Part shown: positions 45,535 to 56,989 of the stretch, one piece after another
Layout: every line of letters begins with the position of its first letter
Numbering within the stretch: the first letter of the stretch is position 1
Assembly (NCBI GenBank): GCA_948567375.1
Contig: OX419760.1
Coordinates: 1,116,001 to 1,180,000, forward strand
Direction of reading: 5' to 3'
Origin: Lunularia cruciata
Taxonomy: Eukaryota; Streptophyta; Marchantiopsida; Lunulariales; Lunulariaceae
DNA length: 64,000 bases
Notes under the pieces: model-generated
Told to the model about the DNA's origin: nothing
Databases searched by the model: none
The model's input: only the letters and a program-made list of their open reading frames with translations
Translations under genes and position numbers: made by a program

Positions 45535-45899
45535 TTTCCAATTTGAAACCCTTTGTTCCTGACCCCTCTTCCTTCTCCTCTTGAGTCAAACCTCCCCCTT
45601 TTCTTGTCCCAGTCAATGATCATGAGGAGTACAAAGTTGATCGTATCCTTGCACATCGCTATATTCAACGAGGCCGTCACCAACATATGTAGTACAAGGT
45701 CCTTTGGAAAGGGTATCCCCTTCATGATGCCACATAGGAACCTCTTTCTCACCTGTAGAATGCACAAATGGCCATCCAAGAATTCAAAGTTTCATTGGCA
45801 ATGAAGACGTCACCAACTAGCAGCGGAGGAATATGTAACAATATGGAGTTTAGCGTTAAAGTTAGTCGGGCTTACGGAGTAGCACATAAGACAAATTAG
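45535..45899 (+). pseudogene. B2 chromodomain, extending into the 3' LTR
   Basis: The frame reads HEEYKVDRILAHRYIQRG, then YKVLWKGYPLHDAT-stop-EPL and NAQMAIQEFKV: a chromodomain with two in-frame stops (one at the codon for Trp in ATWEP). It continues through the purine tract as ICNNMEF and ends at TAG 45897-45899, which is 66 bp inside the 3' LTR that starts at 45834. Confidence 0.78.
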
Positions 45900-46259
45900 C
45901 CTAGAATATTCTGGAAGTATTTAGGAAGCTTCTTGTGAAGCTTCTCGGCTAGTTTAGCTTGCACCTCAAGTAACTAGCTTCTAGAAGGAAACTTCTAGAA
46001 ACTTCCAACTAGCTTAGCTTGCATGCCAAGTAGGTGACTTCTAGAAGGAAGCTCCTTGAGAAGCTTCCTAGTTAAGTTGGCTTGCACTCTAAGAAAGCGG
46101 CTTGAGGAAGCTTCTTGAGAAGTTTCTCAAAGGCCTTGTATGCTACCTGTAAATACCAAAGCCAAAGCTCATGCTAGGCATTTGGAGTTTTCCTTCATTG
46201 AGGTGTTTCAATGTGAGCTTCCTTTCTCCTATTTCTCTCCTTGGATTTTGTCTTTTACA
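45834..46259 (+). repeat. B2 3' LTR (426 bp)
   Basis: TGTAACAATATGG to TTGTCTTTTACA. It holds a perfect three-part heat-shock-like motif TTCtaGAAacTTC at 45993-46005, in the 60-bp module missing from its 5' partner. Confidence 0.9.
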
Positions 46260-46785
46260 TGCATGATGTAACTTCTTATAGAGCCAATCTGTTTCAACTC
46301 TACCGACCTATCCCGTCTAGCTTGTGTGGCATTTATAACTTAGAACCAACTAATTATTGCACTCTTGAATTCTGCCCATGTCAAGATTAGTGCAACAATT
46401 TGTCGTTCAGCTTGCTCCACTTGGAATCTCCACCATAGCTTTGCTACTCTATCCAATTGGCTAGAAGCCAAGAGAATATGTTTTTGCTCATCTTGCAGAT
46501 TGGTAGCTTCAAAGTAACGTTGGCTGCCATGGTTGCTACTTTATCATGCCACCCCTAATCTATCTAATTTATTAACATGGAAGCAACACATCCATCATTC
46601 TCCATAAGTTACAACTAGAAGCACTAATGGTTCCTCAGATATAGTGATCATATGCAAAAAATCTTGTCCTAAGTGTGATGTGATGAATTGTCTAAAATGA
46701 TGCTTGGTAGTACTTGGACATGAAAATCCTAATGGTTTGTTGAAAGTGGATTTGGTGGTCCATAAATTCTATCCATCCCATTCCT
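46260..46785 (-). pseudogene. B1 gag, first part
   Basis: On the minus strand the text corresponds to the N-terminal half of the B2 gag: reverse-complement words cattgggacac-side leader, then the region encoding NLQDEQK and SQLDGVAKLWW, with stops. It meets B2 at the TGCAT target site and continues at 40705. Confidence 0.7.
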
Positions 46786-46798
46786 GCTCTGATATCAA

Positions 46799-47224
46799 TA
46801 TAAAAGACCAAGATCGAGGAAAGAAATAGGAGAATGGAAACTCACATTGGGACACTTGAATGTGGAAAAACTCCAAATGCCTAGCATGAGCTTTGGCTTT
46901 GGTATTTATAGGCAACATACAAGGCTCTTGAGAAACTTCTCAAGAAGCTTCCTTGAGCCGCTTTCTTAGAGTGCAAGCCAAGTTAACCCTAAAGCTTCTC
47001 AAGAAGCTTCCTTCTAGAAGCCGCTTACTTGGCATGCAAGCTAAGCTAGTTGGAAGCTTTTAGAAGCTTTTTTCTAGAAGCTACCTACTTGGGGTGCAAG
47101 TTAAACTAGTCGAGGAGCTTCCCAAGAAGCTTCCTAGATACTTCTAGGATATTGTAGGCTAATTTGGTTTATTCTCTATTTTGTTAACCTTACTAACTAT
47201 GTCTCTAAACTCTATATTGTGACA
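46799..47224 (-). repeat. B1 5' LTR (426 bp)
   Basis: On the plus strand it runs TATAAAAGACC (TGTAAAAG with one change) to ATTGTGACA. Same length as the B1 3' LTR. It contains GAAgcTTttaGAAgcTT and TTCtaGAAgc near 47055-47085. Confidence 0.88.
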
Positions 47225-48990
47225 AACAAAATTATCTTTAAAAAAATAAAATCCACTATCATTATATAAAGATCAAAGATCCATACATATGAGTTATCTA
47301 AATGATAGAGGATCAAGATTTATGAAATTTTTATGCACTAAATCATTGTAGCAAAATGAGTTTATTCTTTTGTGAAGAAATCTAATTGAAGTAACAAAAT
47401 TCCTACCATTTCAATAATTTAACACATTATCATATTAATCTTCATTTCCACTTCATTTGTCTAAATCTAAACTCATCTCATTGTCAATTCCCTTGTCTTT
47501 TGTCCATACTTTATCATCATTTGTCTCTTTGGATTGCCGCATTGCCTTAATAATTTTGTATAACACTTCCACTTGAGAACCTATTTGAGGCATATTGACA
47601 AAAAGTACTTAAATGTGCTCCACTAAGAGATGAATGAAAGAGTAAAAAGGTGACCACATAGAACACATGAAGGATGGGAAGAGCACATCAAGCCCCATCA
47701 AGCCGTACAAGGGAAAGACAAACAAGGTAGAATGGTGTTAGGTCCCAATAGTATCAATATGGGAAATCTGCCTATCACACCTAAGATATCTGAGCTAAGC
47801 AAGTTGTAATGTCTACAAACTAATGGAGCATCCAAAGAAGCATCACCTAGAGGGATTGCTCTCCTATGGATTGCACCAGCCAATGCTCTATGAAGAACAA
47901 TGGACACATGCTATCTAAAGTATGCTACAAAGTATGAGAGTGAGAATGGTATCTCTTAACGTCTAATAGCATAACCTCTTGTGTACTCATTGAAAAATGT
48001 GTTGAACATCGTGTCCATAGCTACATGTAACTCCAAGGCTAGAGGAACAAAGAAGTGACCCCGCTGCATACCCCTATACTGGAGACCTTGTATGCTGCTA
48101 CTTCGCTGGCCGCCCATCCAAAAGGATGAATAACCACTCCTTCCAAGATGACATCATACTTAGGATTTGTAACCACAATATTTGCCAATGTCACCTGATC
48201 ATCTCGGCCCAAGTACGAAGGAAAGAGATGCCAGTACTTGTTGAGGGAACGCAAAAGAATTCTTGGAAATATTTACAGATTCACTGATGGAAGAATGGGT
48301 GGTCAAAGACGCCCGAGGAGGCGCTTTACAAGGAAGAAAGAAGAGTGGCTACAAAAATCAAAGAACTAAATGATATGTTGAAGGCAACCCTCAAACCACT
48401 TCACAAAGGAGCAAAGGAGAGAGAAAAAAGTGATATGAAAATCAAAGAACCGAATGGTATGTCGAAGGCACCCAGCGAGGAGAGGACGAACTGATGCATG
48501 AACCACACGCGCCACTTCACGAAGGAGAAAGAAAAAAGTGATATGAAAATCACAGAACTGGATGGTAAGTCTATAGCACCCAACAAGGAGAGAAAAAATT
48601 GACGCAAGAAGTAAACAACAAGTGAACCTCACCATGGAATATCGGAAAGAGAGAGAAGCGGGGACCAGTCTCATAAGTGTACGTGAGACATAAACAAGTA
48701 TACATAAGTGTACATGAGACAGAGACAAGGATACAATGTTAAATTCAAATTAAATGTAATCCCTTACGGCAAATCCTGCGAGTTAACCTTGAGATGACCG
48801 CATAGGATTATTCGACTACAGGAGGTGAATCCGTAAGCAAAACTCGTACCTCTCAGTCATTCTCATAGCAATTCCCATCCCTCCCGTAGTCATTCCCAAG
48901 TCACACCCAATGAAAAGTTTTACAGAGTATTTACGGGTCCTGTAAACCAATATTTGAAAACCCCCCTTCTTTCCTTGAGTTCTTTGCTCC
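47225..48990 (+). other. No recognisable gene; local tandem repeats
   Basis: Low-copy-looking sequence. A minus-strand stretch 48254-48039 (71 codons; VTLANIVVTNPKYDVIL) is unrecognised. Tandem copies of aaaatcaaagaac...ggtatgt(t/c)gaaggca start at 48354, 48437 and 48546. A 28-bp duplication (aagtgtac(g/a)(t)gagaca) sits near 48675-48722. Confidence 0.4.
48354..48612 (+). repeat. Diverged tandem repeat, three copies
   Basis: Copies start at aaaatca(a/c)agaac at 48354, 48437 and 48546 and share ggcaccca(a/g)c(a/g)aggagag and cacttcac(a/g)aaggag. The spacing changes from 83 to 109 bp because copy 1 lacks an internal piece. Confidence 0.75.
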
Positions 48991-49146
48991 TCGAGAATTT
49001 CAACTTCAAAATCTGACTCAGGTGAGGATGCCACGTTAATAGGTGCCCTAGACACCGAGGACTGCCGCTCGATAACTTTCAAAACGAAGAAAGGTACTTG
49101 TCATCTGCTTGTCATTACCTTATGATGAGTCCGACTCTATTCCGCC

Positions 49147-49162
49147 ATGTCATCGATCCGCG
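49147..49162 (+). promoter_or_regulatory. Plant histone promoter module (hexamer-like + octamer)
   Basis: ATGTCA (49147-49152) then TC then GATCCGCG (49155-49162). GATCCGCG is the reverse complement of the plant histone octamer CGCGGATC. ATGTCA differs from the histone hexamer ACGTCA by one C-to-T change at a CpG. In cereal H3 and H4 genes these two sites sit side by side and drive S-phase expression. It is about 290 bp upstream of the H4 start codon. Confidence 0.7.
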
Positions 49163-49377
49163 TGGGGAGGTACACAGATCCAAGGACTTAGATTAAGTCT
49201 CGGCAACTAGAAGAATATCGACGAACAGGAGGGTTCTGAGTCCTGGGCTTCCATCGAACTATTTTCTGGACTGCAAGTCGTATATGTTCTCAACCGCACA
49301 AGGTTTTCAGTAATGCAAAGCGAATTAAGAAGTCCCCTTCCATACTTGCAATTTAGGTCTTCGACCATTTGCTCTGA

Positions 49378-49764
<387 letters not shown>

Positions 49765-51377
49765 TTCAGCTGTCATAAACAAACTGCAGCAATTTGATAT
49801 ACTCCGTCCCCCCAAGGGCTGCCCTGTGCCCTGTTCAAAATTACAGTGATTGCCTGCGATCTCAATCTTCGTGATCGTGGGCTGCATAAAACTAAATGTC
49901 TTCATCTCGAAGGCAAAGTTCATTGTACACCGTGTTTAGTGTCTCTGAGCCAAGTGGATGCCGTGACACATTGTGACGGTGCTTGGGGTAGCTTAGCCGT
50001 CGAAGATAGACACCGATTTTGAGTAGAACAGAGCACTACAGAATGGCAAACCTTTCCGTCGATCAAAACCACTTGAAATCATGGATTTCAACATTAGATA
50101 TCCGTAGTAACAATAGATAATGCTGTACAATTATACGAAATAAATTTGGTTGTGAGCACCGAAAGATAACCCACAACAGTTTTGATTCGTCTGATCCTGT
50201 CACCTTTTCCTCCAAGCACTGTTATACACCTTCACGTGATCTGGATGAGGAAGGGTTGGTTGCAGAAGGACATACAGTAGCAATCTCTTCATACCGATGG
50301 ATAGTCCATTTTATCAATCAAGTTTCGTCGATTGGGACGCCAAGAACACCGCTGTCTGGATCGTGGGTGTCCACTATATCTGCTAGTAACTGTGTCAATG
50401 TTCTAAATATGCTAAATGTCACTACTGAGCTAAGATTATCCAGTACTTCAATTCGATCTTCCACGTTCAAGATGTGATGCTCGAATCGCTTATCGCTATA
50501 GTACCCAAAGAAAGATGATTTCGAATTTGGAACCAAAAATTAGCCATCAAATGCGTCCGCCAAAACACTGATAAATGCTTTGTACTAGCAGAAAACTTTA
50601 AACTGTTGTTTAGTCGATTTTATATTCGAGCAGAGGGTAATAAGTTGAGACTGATGTTGCAGCGAAAACAACTAATACTATCATGGATCATCGAGTAATC
50701 TTGAGGCTAAATCCTGTGGCGATTGTAGCATGCTTTGTGAATTCTTGACAGGAGCACACTACAGGCATAAGATGTAAATCTGACACAGATAGTGTACTGA
50801 TTGTTATAATTCTCTTCAAGAAGATGAAATCAGATTTCGACATGATAGCAAAAATAGATTAACCAATGAAATTGCAAGGTTAGATTCATCATTTTGTCTA
50901 CAAAAATTTCAATTGTCGATTGTTTTTTCTTTTTTAAACCTCTTCTATAGGATTGAATCGGCAACATGAATTAATTTCCACAAGTGGTATTTATTTCATT
51001 AAGTTTTACTGAACAACTTGATTATGTCCCGATAAGATTAGTATTTGGAATCCCGAGTTTCAACTTGCTGGTAGCAGGCAAACATGCTTATCTGCTATAT
51101 AGTATTCGGTTCCATCGGTTTCGGAGGCAAGATGCAGCAACCAAGCGGAAGATCGTACCTATAAGCTTAAAATGATTAACGATCTGCTGAAACGCACAAG
51201 AATGTATCGCGTCAATTTGGGCTTTGAGTTGAAGCCCAAAGAGTTGCAGCTGCTTCAAAGCTCGACGGAGTTTCTCGCTTCCTTCTGTTCTTTTGAACCA
51301 GGATGACTTTGAACAGAACGCCGAAGAGCCTTTGCAATGTTTTGCGGGAAGAGTTTGCTGCGTTAACAACAGCTGAA
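49765..51377 (+). other. Intergenic region between the two H4 copies
   Basis: About 1.6 kb holding the 3' sides of both tail-to-tail H4 copies. No convincing gene. The 93-codon minus stretch 51369-51088 lies just after the pseudogene stop and is unrecognised. A hairpin sits at 51216-51240. Confidence 0.5.
51216..51240. repeat. Perfect 9-bp palindrome with 7-nt loop
   Basis: TTTGGGCTT (51216-51224), loop TGAGTTG, then AAGCCCAAA (51232-51240). It lies about 140 bp downstream of the stop of the H4 pseudogene. Confidence 0.75.
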
Positions 51378-51690
51378 TCAGCCTCCGAACCCGTATAATG
51401 TTCTCCCTTGATGCCTTAATGCATAAACCACATCCATCGCAGTGACAGTCTTCCGCCTGGCGTGCTCAGTGTATGTCCCGGCGTCGCTAATGACATTCTC
51501 CAGAAAGATCTTCAAAACTCCTCGAGTCTGTTCATAGATAAGCTCCCTGATTCTCTTGACTCCCCCTCGGCTTGCAAGACGCCTGAGCGCTGGCTTCATG
51601 ATACTTTGAATGTTATCTCTGAACACCTTCCTGTGACCCTTTGGCACCACCTTTGCCCAAACCTTTGGCCCCCTTGCCTCTTCCTAACAT
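51378..51690 (-). pseudogene. Histone H4 pseudogene (frameshifted, inverted copy)
   Basis: The minus strand begins ATG at 51690 and reads [17 protein letters not shown]. One extra base in an AAAGGGTCAC run (near 51643) then shifts the frame and leads to a stop within about ten codons. After the shift the rest is open to TGA at 51378. The total length is 313 bp against 312 for intact H4, so a single insertion explains the break. The remainder carries about a dozen substitutions at sites that are nearly invariant in H4 (for example Gly to Ser in QSIMKP, Arg to Ser in RRLASRGG, Ser-Gly to Arg-Glu in [10 protein letters not shown], Val to Gly in SDAGTYTE). It shares Phe22 with the intact gene. 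An internal ATG could start a 90-codon tail-less protein, but the substitutions argue against function. Confidence 0.93.
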
Positions 51691-53552
51691 CGTGAGAGCT
51701 AACGCTGATCAACACCAAAACAACAAGTCCCGGATAGTGAGAGCGAGATTGCTCCTACTCTGGAGGAAGCAAAAGGTACTTGCTTGCTAAACACCCAGGT
51801 TTTCCTGTTCTAATAGATGAAAAATTTGACTGAATAATGTGATGAAGAATTGAGGATAGACTTTGATTGAGATTTCAAGGCCAAATGTTTCGAAGAATTA
51901 TCTTCTAGAATTTGTAATATGGAATTTGTTACCTATAACGCATTTGAGAAAAAATAGAGAATTTCTTTTAAGGAATGACATATTACTTTTTGAAAAGCAC
52001 TTAGATTATGGATCAATTTTCTCTCCGCTGAAATTTAATTCTCAACTGAACTTCACCTCACTTCTTGTATTGTAGATCTCTGTTATTCTGCGCTTAGTTC
52101 AGGAGTTATGAAGATACGTCCCACCTAGTGGTCGGAGATTTGGCAGGTCCTATCGGGGGAAGTTCCAATCTCTAACAGGAACTTCCCTCGGTAGGACCTG
52201 CCAAATCTGTACTGTATTGCCAGAGTATTGTGAATCCCGAACTTGCTCTAGGAGGAGTTTTTCAAAGTGATAAATTTTTTTAATTCCCAATCCCAATCCT
52301 GAATTTTTCCCACTTAGAAAAGCTCAGGATTGGGAATTGCAGATACCATCAGTTTCCACTCCTGAGCAATAGGAGAGATTTGTCTTTCTGTAAACCCCTA
52401 ACAATGCTAAGAACATTGAAGAGAGTTTGAGGAGAATTTTTGAGCTGACAGTCGCTGAGTTCATTCAGGAGGATGCTTGAGCTAGAACACGGGTCAGGTG
52501 CAAGAGGAAGGAGCAAGCCTTTCACCGCTTAAGAAGGGCAGTTTTCAATATGCCTACCGGTAAGTCAGCTACTTACTACTTTCTATTTTACTTGGTATGC
52601 ATATCATGTGATTCCACCAAATCTGAGAGATGAAATTAGTATTAGTACTTTTCTCTTTACTATTGATTGCATTTCCTGCTCATGTGGAAGTGTCATTTTA
52701 AGCTAGAACGATCTCATCTTGTATAAACTATTGTTGAGCCTGTAGTGACATGGGCAATGAATGAGTTTAAGCATCCAATATACTTTGCAAGAAGGTCAAA
52801 GTTTTCAGCTCCAAGCCGTGACAAATTTTCAGCAAATGCAAAGTAGGATGAAGCTCTACTACACAATGGAGCCAGAAGTTTTAGTATCTTCCTTTCATTC
52901 TCTGCAAGAAATTTTTCTACAAAGACTGGTGTTGTCACTTCACTATCAACCGCATCTTCTGCTCATGTAGAAGTGACATTTTAAAGTAAAACTATCTCAA
53001 ACATTATGTATAAACTATTGTTCAGCCCATAGCTACATAGGCAATGAATGAGTTAATTGTCAAGTATGCTTCTCTCACATATACAAATAGTACCACAAAG
53101 GAAATGAGAAATGAGTATAATGTACAAACAAGTGCAAAAGGAAAAAAGAACACTAGGCCCAAAAGTCCCAAGCGGCCAAAAGAAAGAAGAGATGAACCGT
53201 AGCAAGCCCAAAGGTACAAAAAAAAAACAAGTACTAAATAAACCAAGGAGAGTGTAGTATACTCTTGAATTATGTCGATTGGAGTACCTCCAATTGTATG
53301 TTTGGTAAGTGTGGAGGGAGGACTCTAGCTGTGATGTGTGCCTATTGCAACAAATCGTCAATGAAGACCTAAAGAATGAATGCATTCCAAAGTGACAGAT
53401 AAGCATTGTCGGTAATAGGATGTGAGCAAGGTTTGAGAGACAACAATGCTCCTCTCCTCTACAACAAACCCCATGTTACATCCTTAAGGAGATTGTGAAA
53501 TTGATAATGTATGCACTCACAAAACATCTCAATTGCTAGGAGACAAACGTAT
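51691..53552 (+). other. Low-copy region; no clear gene, one exon-like stretch
   Basis: A plus-strand stretch at about 52415-52560 reads EESLRRIFELTVAEFIQEDA, one stop, then KRKEQAFHRLRRAVFNMPTG ending at a donor-like ACCG/GTAAGT (52560). It could be a decayed exon, but I do not recognise it. The rest of the region shows no gene. Confidence 0.3.
52136..52208. repeat. 31-bp stem with 11-nt loop (miRNA-precursor-like hairpin)
   Basis: The arm 52136-52166 starts AGATTTGGCAGGTCCTA; the arm 52178-52208 is its reverse complement except at two positions, and both exceptions are G-U pairs if transcribed from the plus strand. The loop is AATCTCTAACA. So a plus-strand RNA would form 31 consecutive pairs. 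No known plant miRNA sequence comes to mind. A weaker palindrome (cccaatcctga/tcaggattggg) follows at 52292-52334. Confidence 0.88.
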
Positions 53553-55004
53553 TCAAGGATAGCCAAGGAGCATAGTGGTCCTCCTTGCCCCTATATGCAA
53601 TGGTTGTTGTTGTGCATGCTTGTGCGTCTTCTCATGCCAATGACTCCACTCATATAGGATTTGCCACCACCATGTCATGCAAGGTGCAATGACCACCTTG
53701 AAAGTAACAATATCCGTTTCCACCCAACAAATAGATGGTCTTAGTAGATCCAACCATCACTCAATTTGAACTTGGACTTATGTATCTTGTAAGATTTGAG
53801 CAACTATATCCCAAATAACATCATGGACTTTGGTATGCTTCCCACCTATTGCACATTGTAAGAAGTGTAGCCATTGCATGTCATATGGGGAGCCACATAT
53901 GCATTGGTCTAGAAGCCATATGAAAAATTTGGATGTGGGAGACCCAACCTCAATCATATTGTTATGGTACACTCTTCAAAAATAAACCAAAAGTCATCAA
54001 TCAAGGGTGAGGCTCAGAGCCAAGCTCTAGAATCTTTTTCCCATAAGAGAAGATCCTAGCTTTGTCAGTAGAGGTGCATCAATGAGGATGTTGGTAAGTG
54101 TGTGAGTATACATATGTTCATTGAGATCTGCTTGAATCTTTCTAGAGTCTAGGGAAACAAAATCAATAAACTTGGGGAGTGATGTGCATGCAATGCTAGG
54201 TCATAACTCATGAGCCAAACCCAAACATGACTAGAAGGTATAAGTGCTTGAATCCACCATTATAATAGGTCCCAACAAAAAATGTTCCTCCTCATGGAAG
54301 AACATGTATGCTAAATGATGGAGCATGGGCCAATGCTCCAATATATGTTGTTGGTGTTGTGGCCTTTTGTTGTATGAGGCCACATCTATCCATAACTATG
54401 AGAAAAGCTATTCATTACCTACACCACTCATTTGAGAGCTATGGGAGCATGCATAGCTTTAAGAGAGTGGAGAAAGTATACATTATGGTGCTACCAAGCA
54501 TACACAAGTGTGGCAACAATGTCTTTGTAGGCAAGAAAGTCAATGCTAATATTAGGTCCGAGGAAGGTAAGACCGTGAAAGAATGCAATAGACCACTTGG
54601 GTATTCCCTAATGGGAGAAGGAGGTGATTATGGACTATGGCATGGATTAAGATGTTTGAGGCTAATGCATTGCACAAATCCTCTTGTCCTAGAGGAGAGC
54701 CCAAGACTCTTAATCCATATGGGGAATTGGAATTCTGGTGTGAAGTCATAAGGAGTGAGGACTGTATGTGAGCTCTAGAGGTTGCATTGATGAATCTCAA
54801 CCCATAAACCCAAGGCCTCCAAGCTGAGTGTGAAAGCGTATACCACTCAAACCTACATCCTCCAAAGGACTCACAATACATGTGTCGTACAACAAGAATA
54901 GGAATAATCAAGATTGAACTCTTATGCCACATATTGTAAAGCCATGTAATGTGTTTTGGAAAAGAGAGGCTCTTGTAAGAGATCCCCTTGCCATATGCAC
55001 TCAA
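53553..55004 (-). pseudogene. Non-LTR-type reverse transcriptase, C-terminal remnant
   Basis: The minus frame 55004-54552 (150 codons) includes YGLRVLGSPLGQEDLCNALA, then LLPLGNTQVVYCILSRSYLP. This follows a pattern (GLxVLGSPxGxxxxVxxxL ... LRxSLxPR) seen in some LINE-like RT proteins after the polymerase core. Lower down, 53972-53778 reads QCICGSPYDMQWLHFLQCAI followed by GGKHTKVHDVIWDI, matching the CxCG...D...H...C..GG....HD tail of the same protein type. The catalytic core is not in the window and stops are many. B3 inserted next to it. Based on remembered family patterns, not a search. Confidence 0.5.
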
Positions 55005-55284
55005 TTTGTGTCAATTGTGTGAACTTTTTGGTAGCGGTATGATGGTTGCACAATAAATGTGTCTTATATACCATAAAAGTACAAAAAATTGAGATTATTG
55101 AGAGGATCTAATCTCAAGCTGAGTAAAGAGCACAGAACAACATTAAAGATAAATGATATTGAAGGCATTGTATGTTTCTATGCTTGTCTATGATGCATGG
55201 GGCTTACCCTAGTCAAAGCTCAAAGCAAAATCCTTTTGGTTTTTATGTGAAGAGGTTGTGTTTCACTCCAATTATAGTGTAATG

Positions 55285-55781
55285 TATAACAATATGGGAC
55301 TTATTGACAAGTTAAGACTAACAAATTAGCAAATAGGCCAAATTAGCCTAGAATATTCTAGAAGTATCTATGAAGCTACTTTGTAACTTCTAAGTATTGG
55401 GTAGCGTACATGCAAAATGGTGATTTCTAGGAGGAAGCTTCTTGGGAAGCTTCCCAATTAGCTTAGCTTCATCCCAAGTAGGTAGCTTATAGAAGGAAGC
55501 TTCTTGGGAAGCTTCCAACTAGCTTAGATTGCACACCAAGTAGGTGGCTTCTAGAAGGAAACTTCTTGAGAACCTTCATGGTTAACTTGGCTTGCACTCC
55601 AAGAAAGGGGCTTTAGGAAACTTCTTGAGAAGCTTCTCAAGAGCCTTGTATGCTCTTTATAAATACCAAAGCCCAAGCTCATGCTAGTCATTTGGAGTTT
55701 CCTTCATTCAAGTGTCTCAATATGATCTTCCATTTTTGTCTTCTATTCTCTTATTTCTTTCCTTGGTCTTGGTCTTTTACA
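55285..55781 (+). repeat. B3 5' LTR (497 bp, longest of the family here)
   Basis: Starts TATAACAATATGG (TGTAAC with one change) and ends GGTCTTTTACA. It holds more 62-64-bp U3 modules than the other LTRs (starts near 55430, 55487 and 55549), each with GAAgcTTC words. Confidence 0.85.
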
Positions 55782-56039
55782 TTGGTATCAAAGCAAGAAT
55801 GGGATGAATGGAATTTATGAACCATCAAATCCATTTTTTCCAAACCATTGGGATTTTTGTGTCCATTTAGTACCCAAGCATCATTTCACTTAGTTCATTA
55901 TCTCACACTTTAGGAATTATTTTAAATTTTAAAATGCGATCACCTTGTTCAATGAACCCTTGGTACTTCCAATTGTAACTTATGGAGAACGGTGGATGTG
56001 TTGCATCTATGTGTGAACTTAGATCAACTATAGGTAGTT

Positions 56040-56965
56040 TGATAGAATGGTAGTCATGGCGGAAATGCTCGAGATTATCATTGCCATGCAATAGCAAATT
56101 GAGCACCTTACTTGATTGTTTGAAGAACAACATCATCATCAACAAGAGCATGTAGAGAGAACACCATTTCAAGAAGGAGAAGAGAAAATGTGATTTCTAA
56201 AGCCTAAGGTATTTGAAGGCAAGAATCTCCCTAGTGTAGTGGAGAATTTTTTATTTGATTGCAAATGTTATTTTTAAACTATAAATCTTCAAGATGAATA
56301 GAAAAAGATTCTCTTGGCTTCCAACCAATTGGATGGAGTAGCAAAATTGGCAGTTTTGAGTGGAGCAAGCTGAATGGTAATTTATTGCACCAATCTTGAT
56401 ACGGGAAAAATTCAAGGGTACAATAATTGGTCAATTCTAAGCTATAAATGCCACACAAGTTACATGAGATAAGTTGGCAAATTTGAAGCAGATTGGCTCT
56501 ATAAGAAGCCACAATTCCAGATCACCATCATGCAAATTCTAGATATGTTGGAAGGTGAAGCTCTAGACCAATTTGTGAGGGGCTTGAAGTCATGAACCAA
56601 ATTAGAGGTGACTATGCAAGAGCCAAAACACTTAGAGGAAGCATGTAGTTGGTTGATCATTTTGATTCCTTGGTTGTAACAACTTGATCTTGACCTTGAC
56701 CCCACAGAACCTACCAATACATTGCATATGGGTGGAGGAGCCGACACCAATGCAAATTGATGCTATCTAATGGAGACCACTTGGCATTATAGATAGAGAA
56801 AGATTGTAACAAAATGGTGGTTGTTTTTATTTTCACCAAATTTATATTGTTGAATGTCTACTCAAGAATGGACAACCTTGTCAAATTGCCTAGATAGAGT
56901 TTATAGAGCAGAATGATTAAGGACTCAAGGAATCCCAATAGGAGATTTTGAGCCACTTATTGAGG
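56040..56965 (+). pseudogene. B3 gag, degraded
   Basis: Same order as the B2 gag: leader, VVENFLFDCKCYF, NLQDE, SNQLDGVAKL, MQEPKHLEEA. The CCHC knuckle is partly lost (GGCFYFHQIYIVECLLK-like). Stops and small deletions are frequent, more than in B2. Confidence 0.65.
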
Positions 56966-56989
56966 ACTTGATAAGTATCAATGGGATTG

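Larger units (their letters stand above)
40706..46259 (+). mobile_element. Chromovirus B2 (plus strand), inserted in the gag of B1
   Basis: A full-length family B element: 5' LTR 40706-41059, primer-binding site 41061-41072 (TGGTATTAGAGT, close to the initiator tRNA-Met complement TGGTATCAGAGC), gag, protease, repeat linker, RT, RNase H, integrase, chromodomain, purine tract and 3' LTR 45834-46259. The 5-bp flanks are TGCGT (40701-40705) and TGCAT (46260-46264), a target-site duplication with one change. The B1 gag text resumes right after it. It is the best preserved copy here (protease DSG, RT FLDD and the CCHC knuckle intact), but stops break every long frame. Confidence 0.92.
36233..47224 (-). 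mobile_element. Chromovirus B1 (minus strand), split by B2
   Basis: The minus-strand order is 5' LTR 47224-46799, primer-binding site 46797-46786 (TGATATCAGAGC, one mismatch to the initiator tRNA-Met site), first part of gag to 46260, then element B2 (46259-40706), rest of gag from 40705, protease, repeat linker, RT, RNase H, integrase, chromodomain, purine tract (AATGGGGGAATA) and 3' LTR 36658-36233. Removing B2 restores the gag sequence seen in the sister copies. The outer flanks (aatag, aacaa) do not match well. The RT active-site Asp is changed (FFND) and stops occur, so it is dead. Confidence 0.88.

Noticed and set aside
51216-51240. Histone mRNA 3' stem-loop
   Set aside because: The metazoan element has a 6-bp stem and 4-nt loop with a different sequence, and plant histone mRNAs are polyadenylated.
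53022-53406. Overlapping minus-strand frames with hydrophobic segments as membrane protein genes
   Set aside because: Composition follows from T-rich sequence; the frames overlap each other and show no recognised domain.
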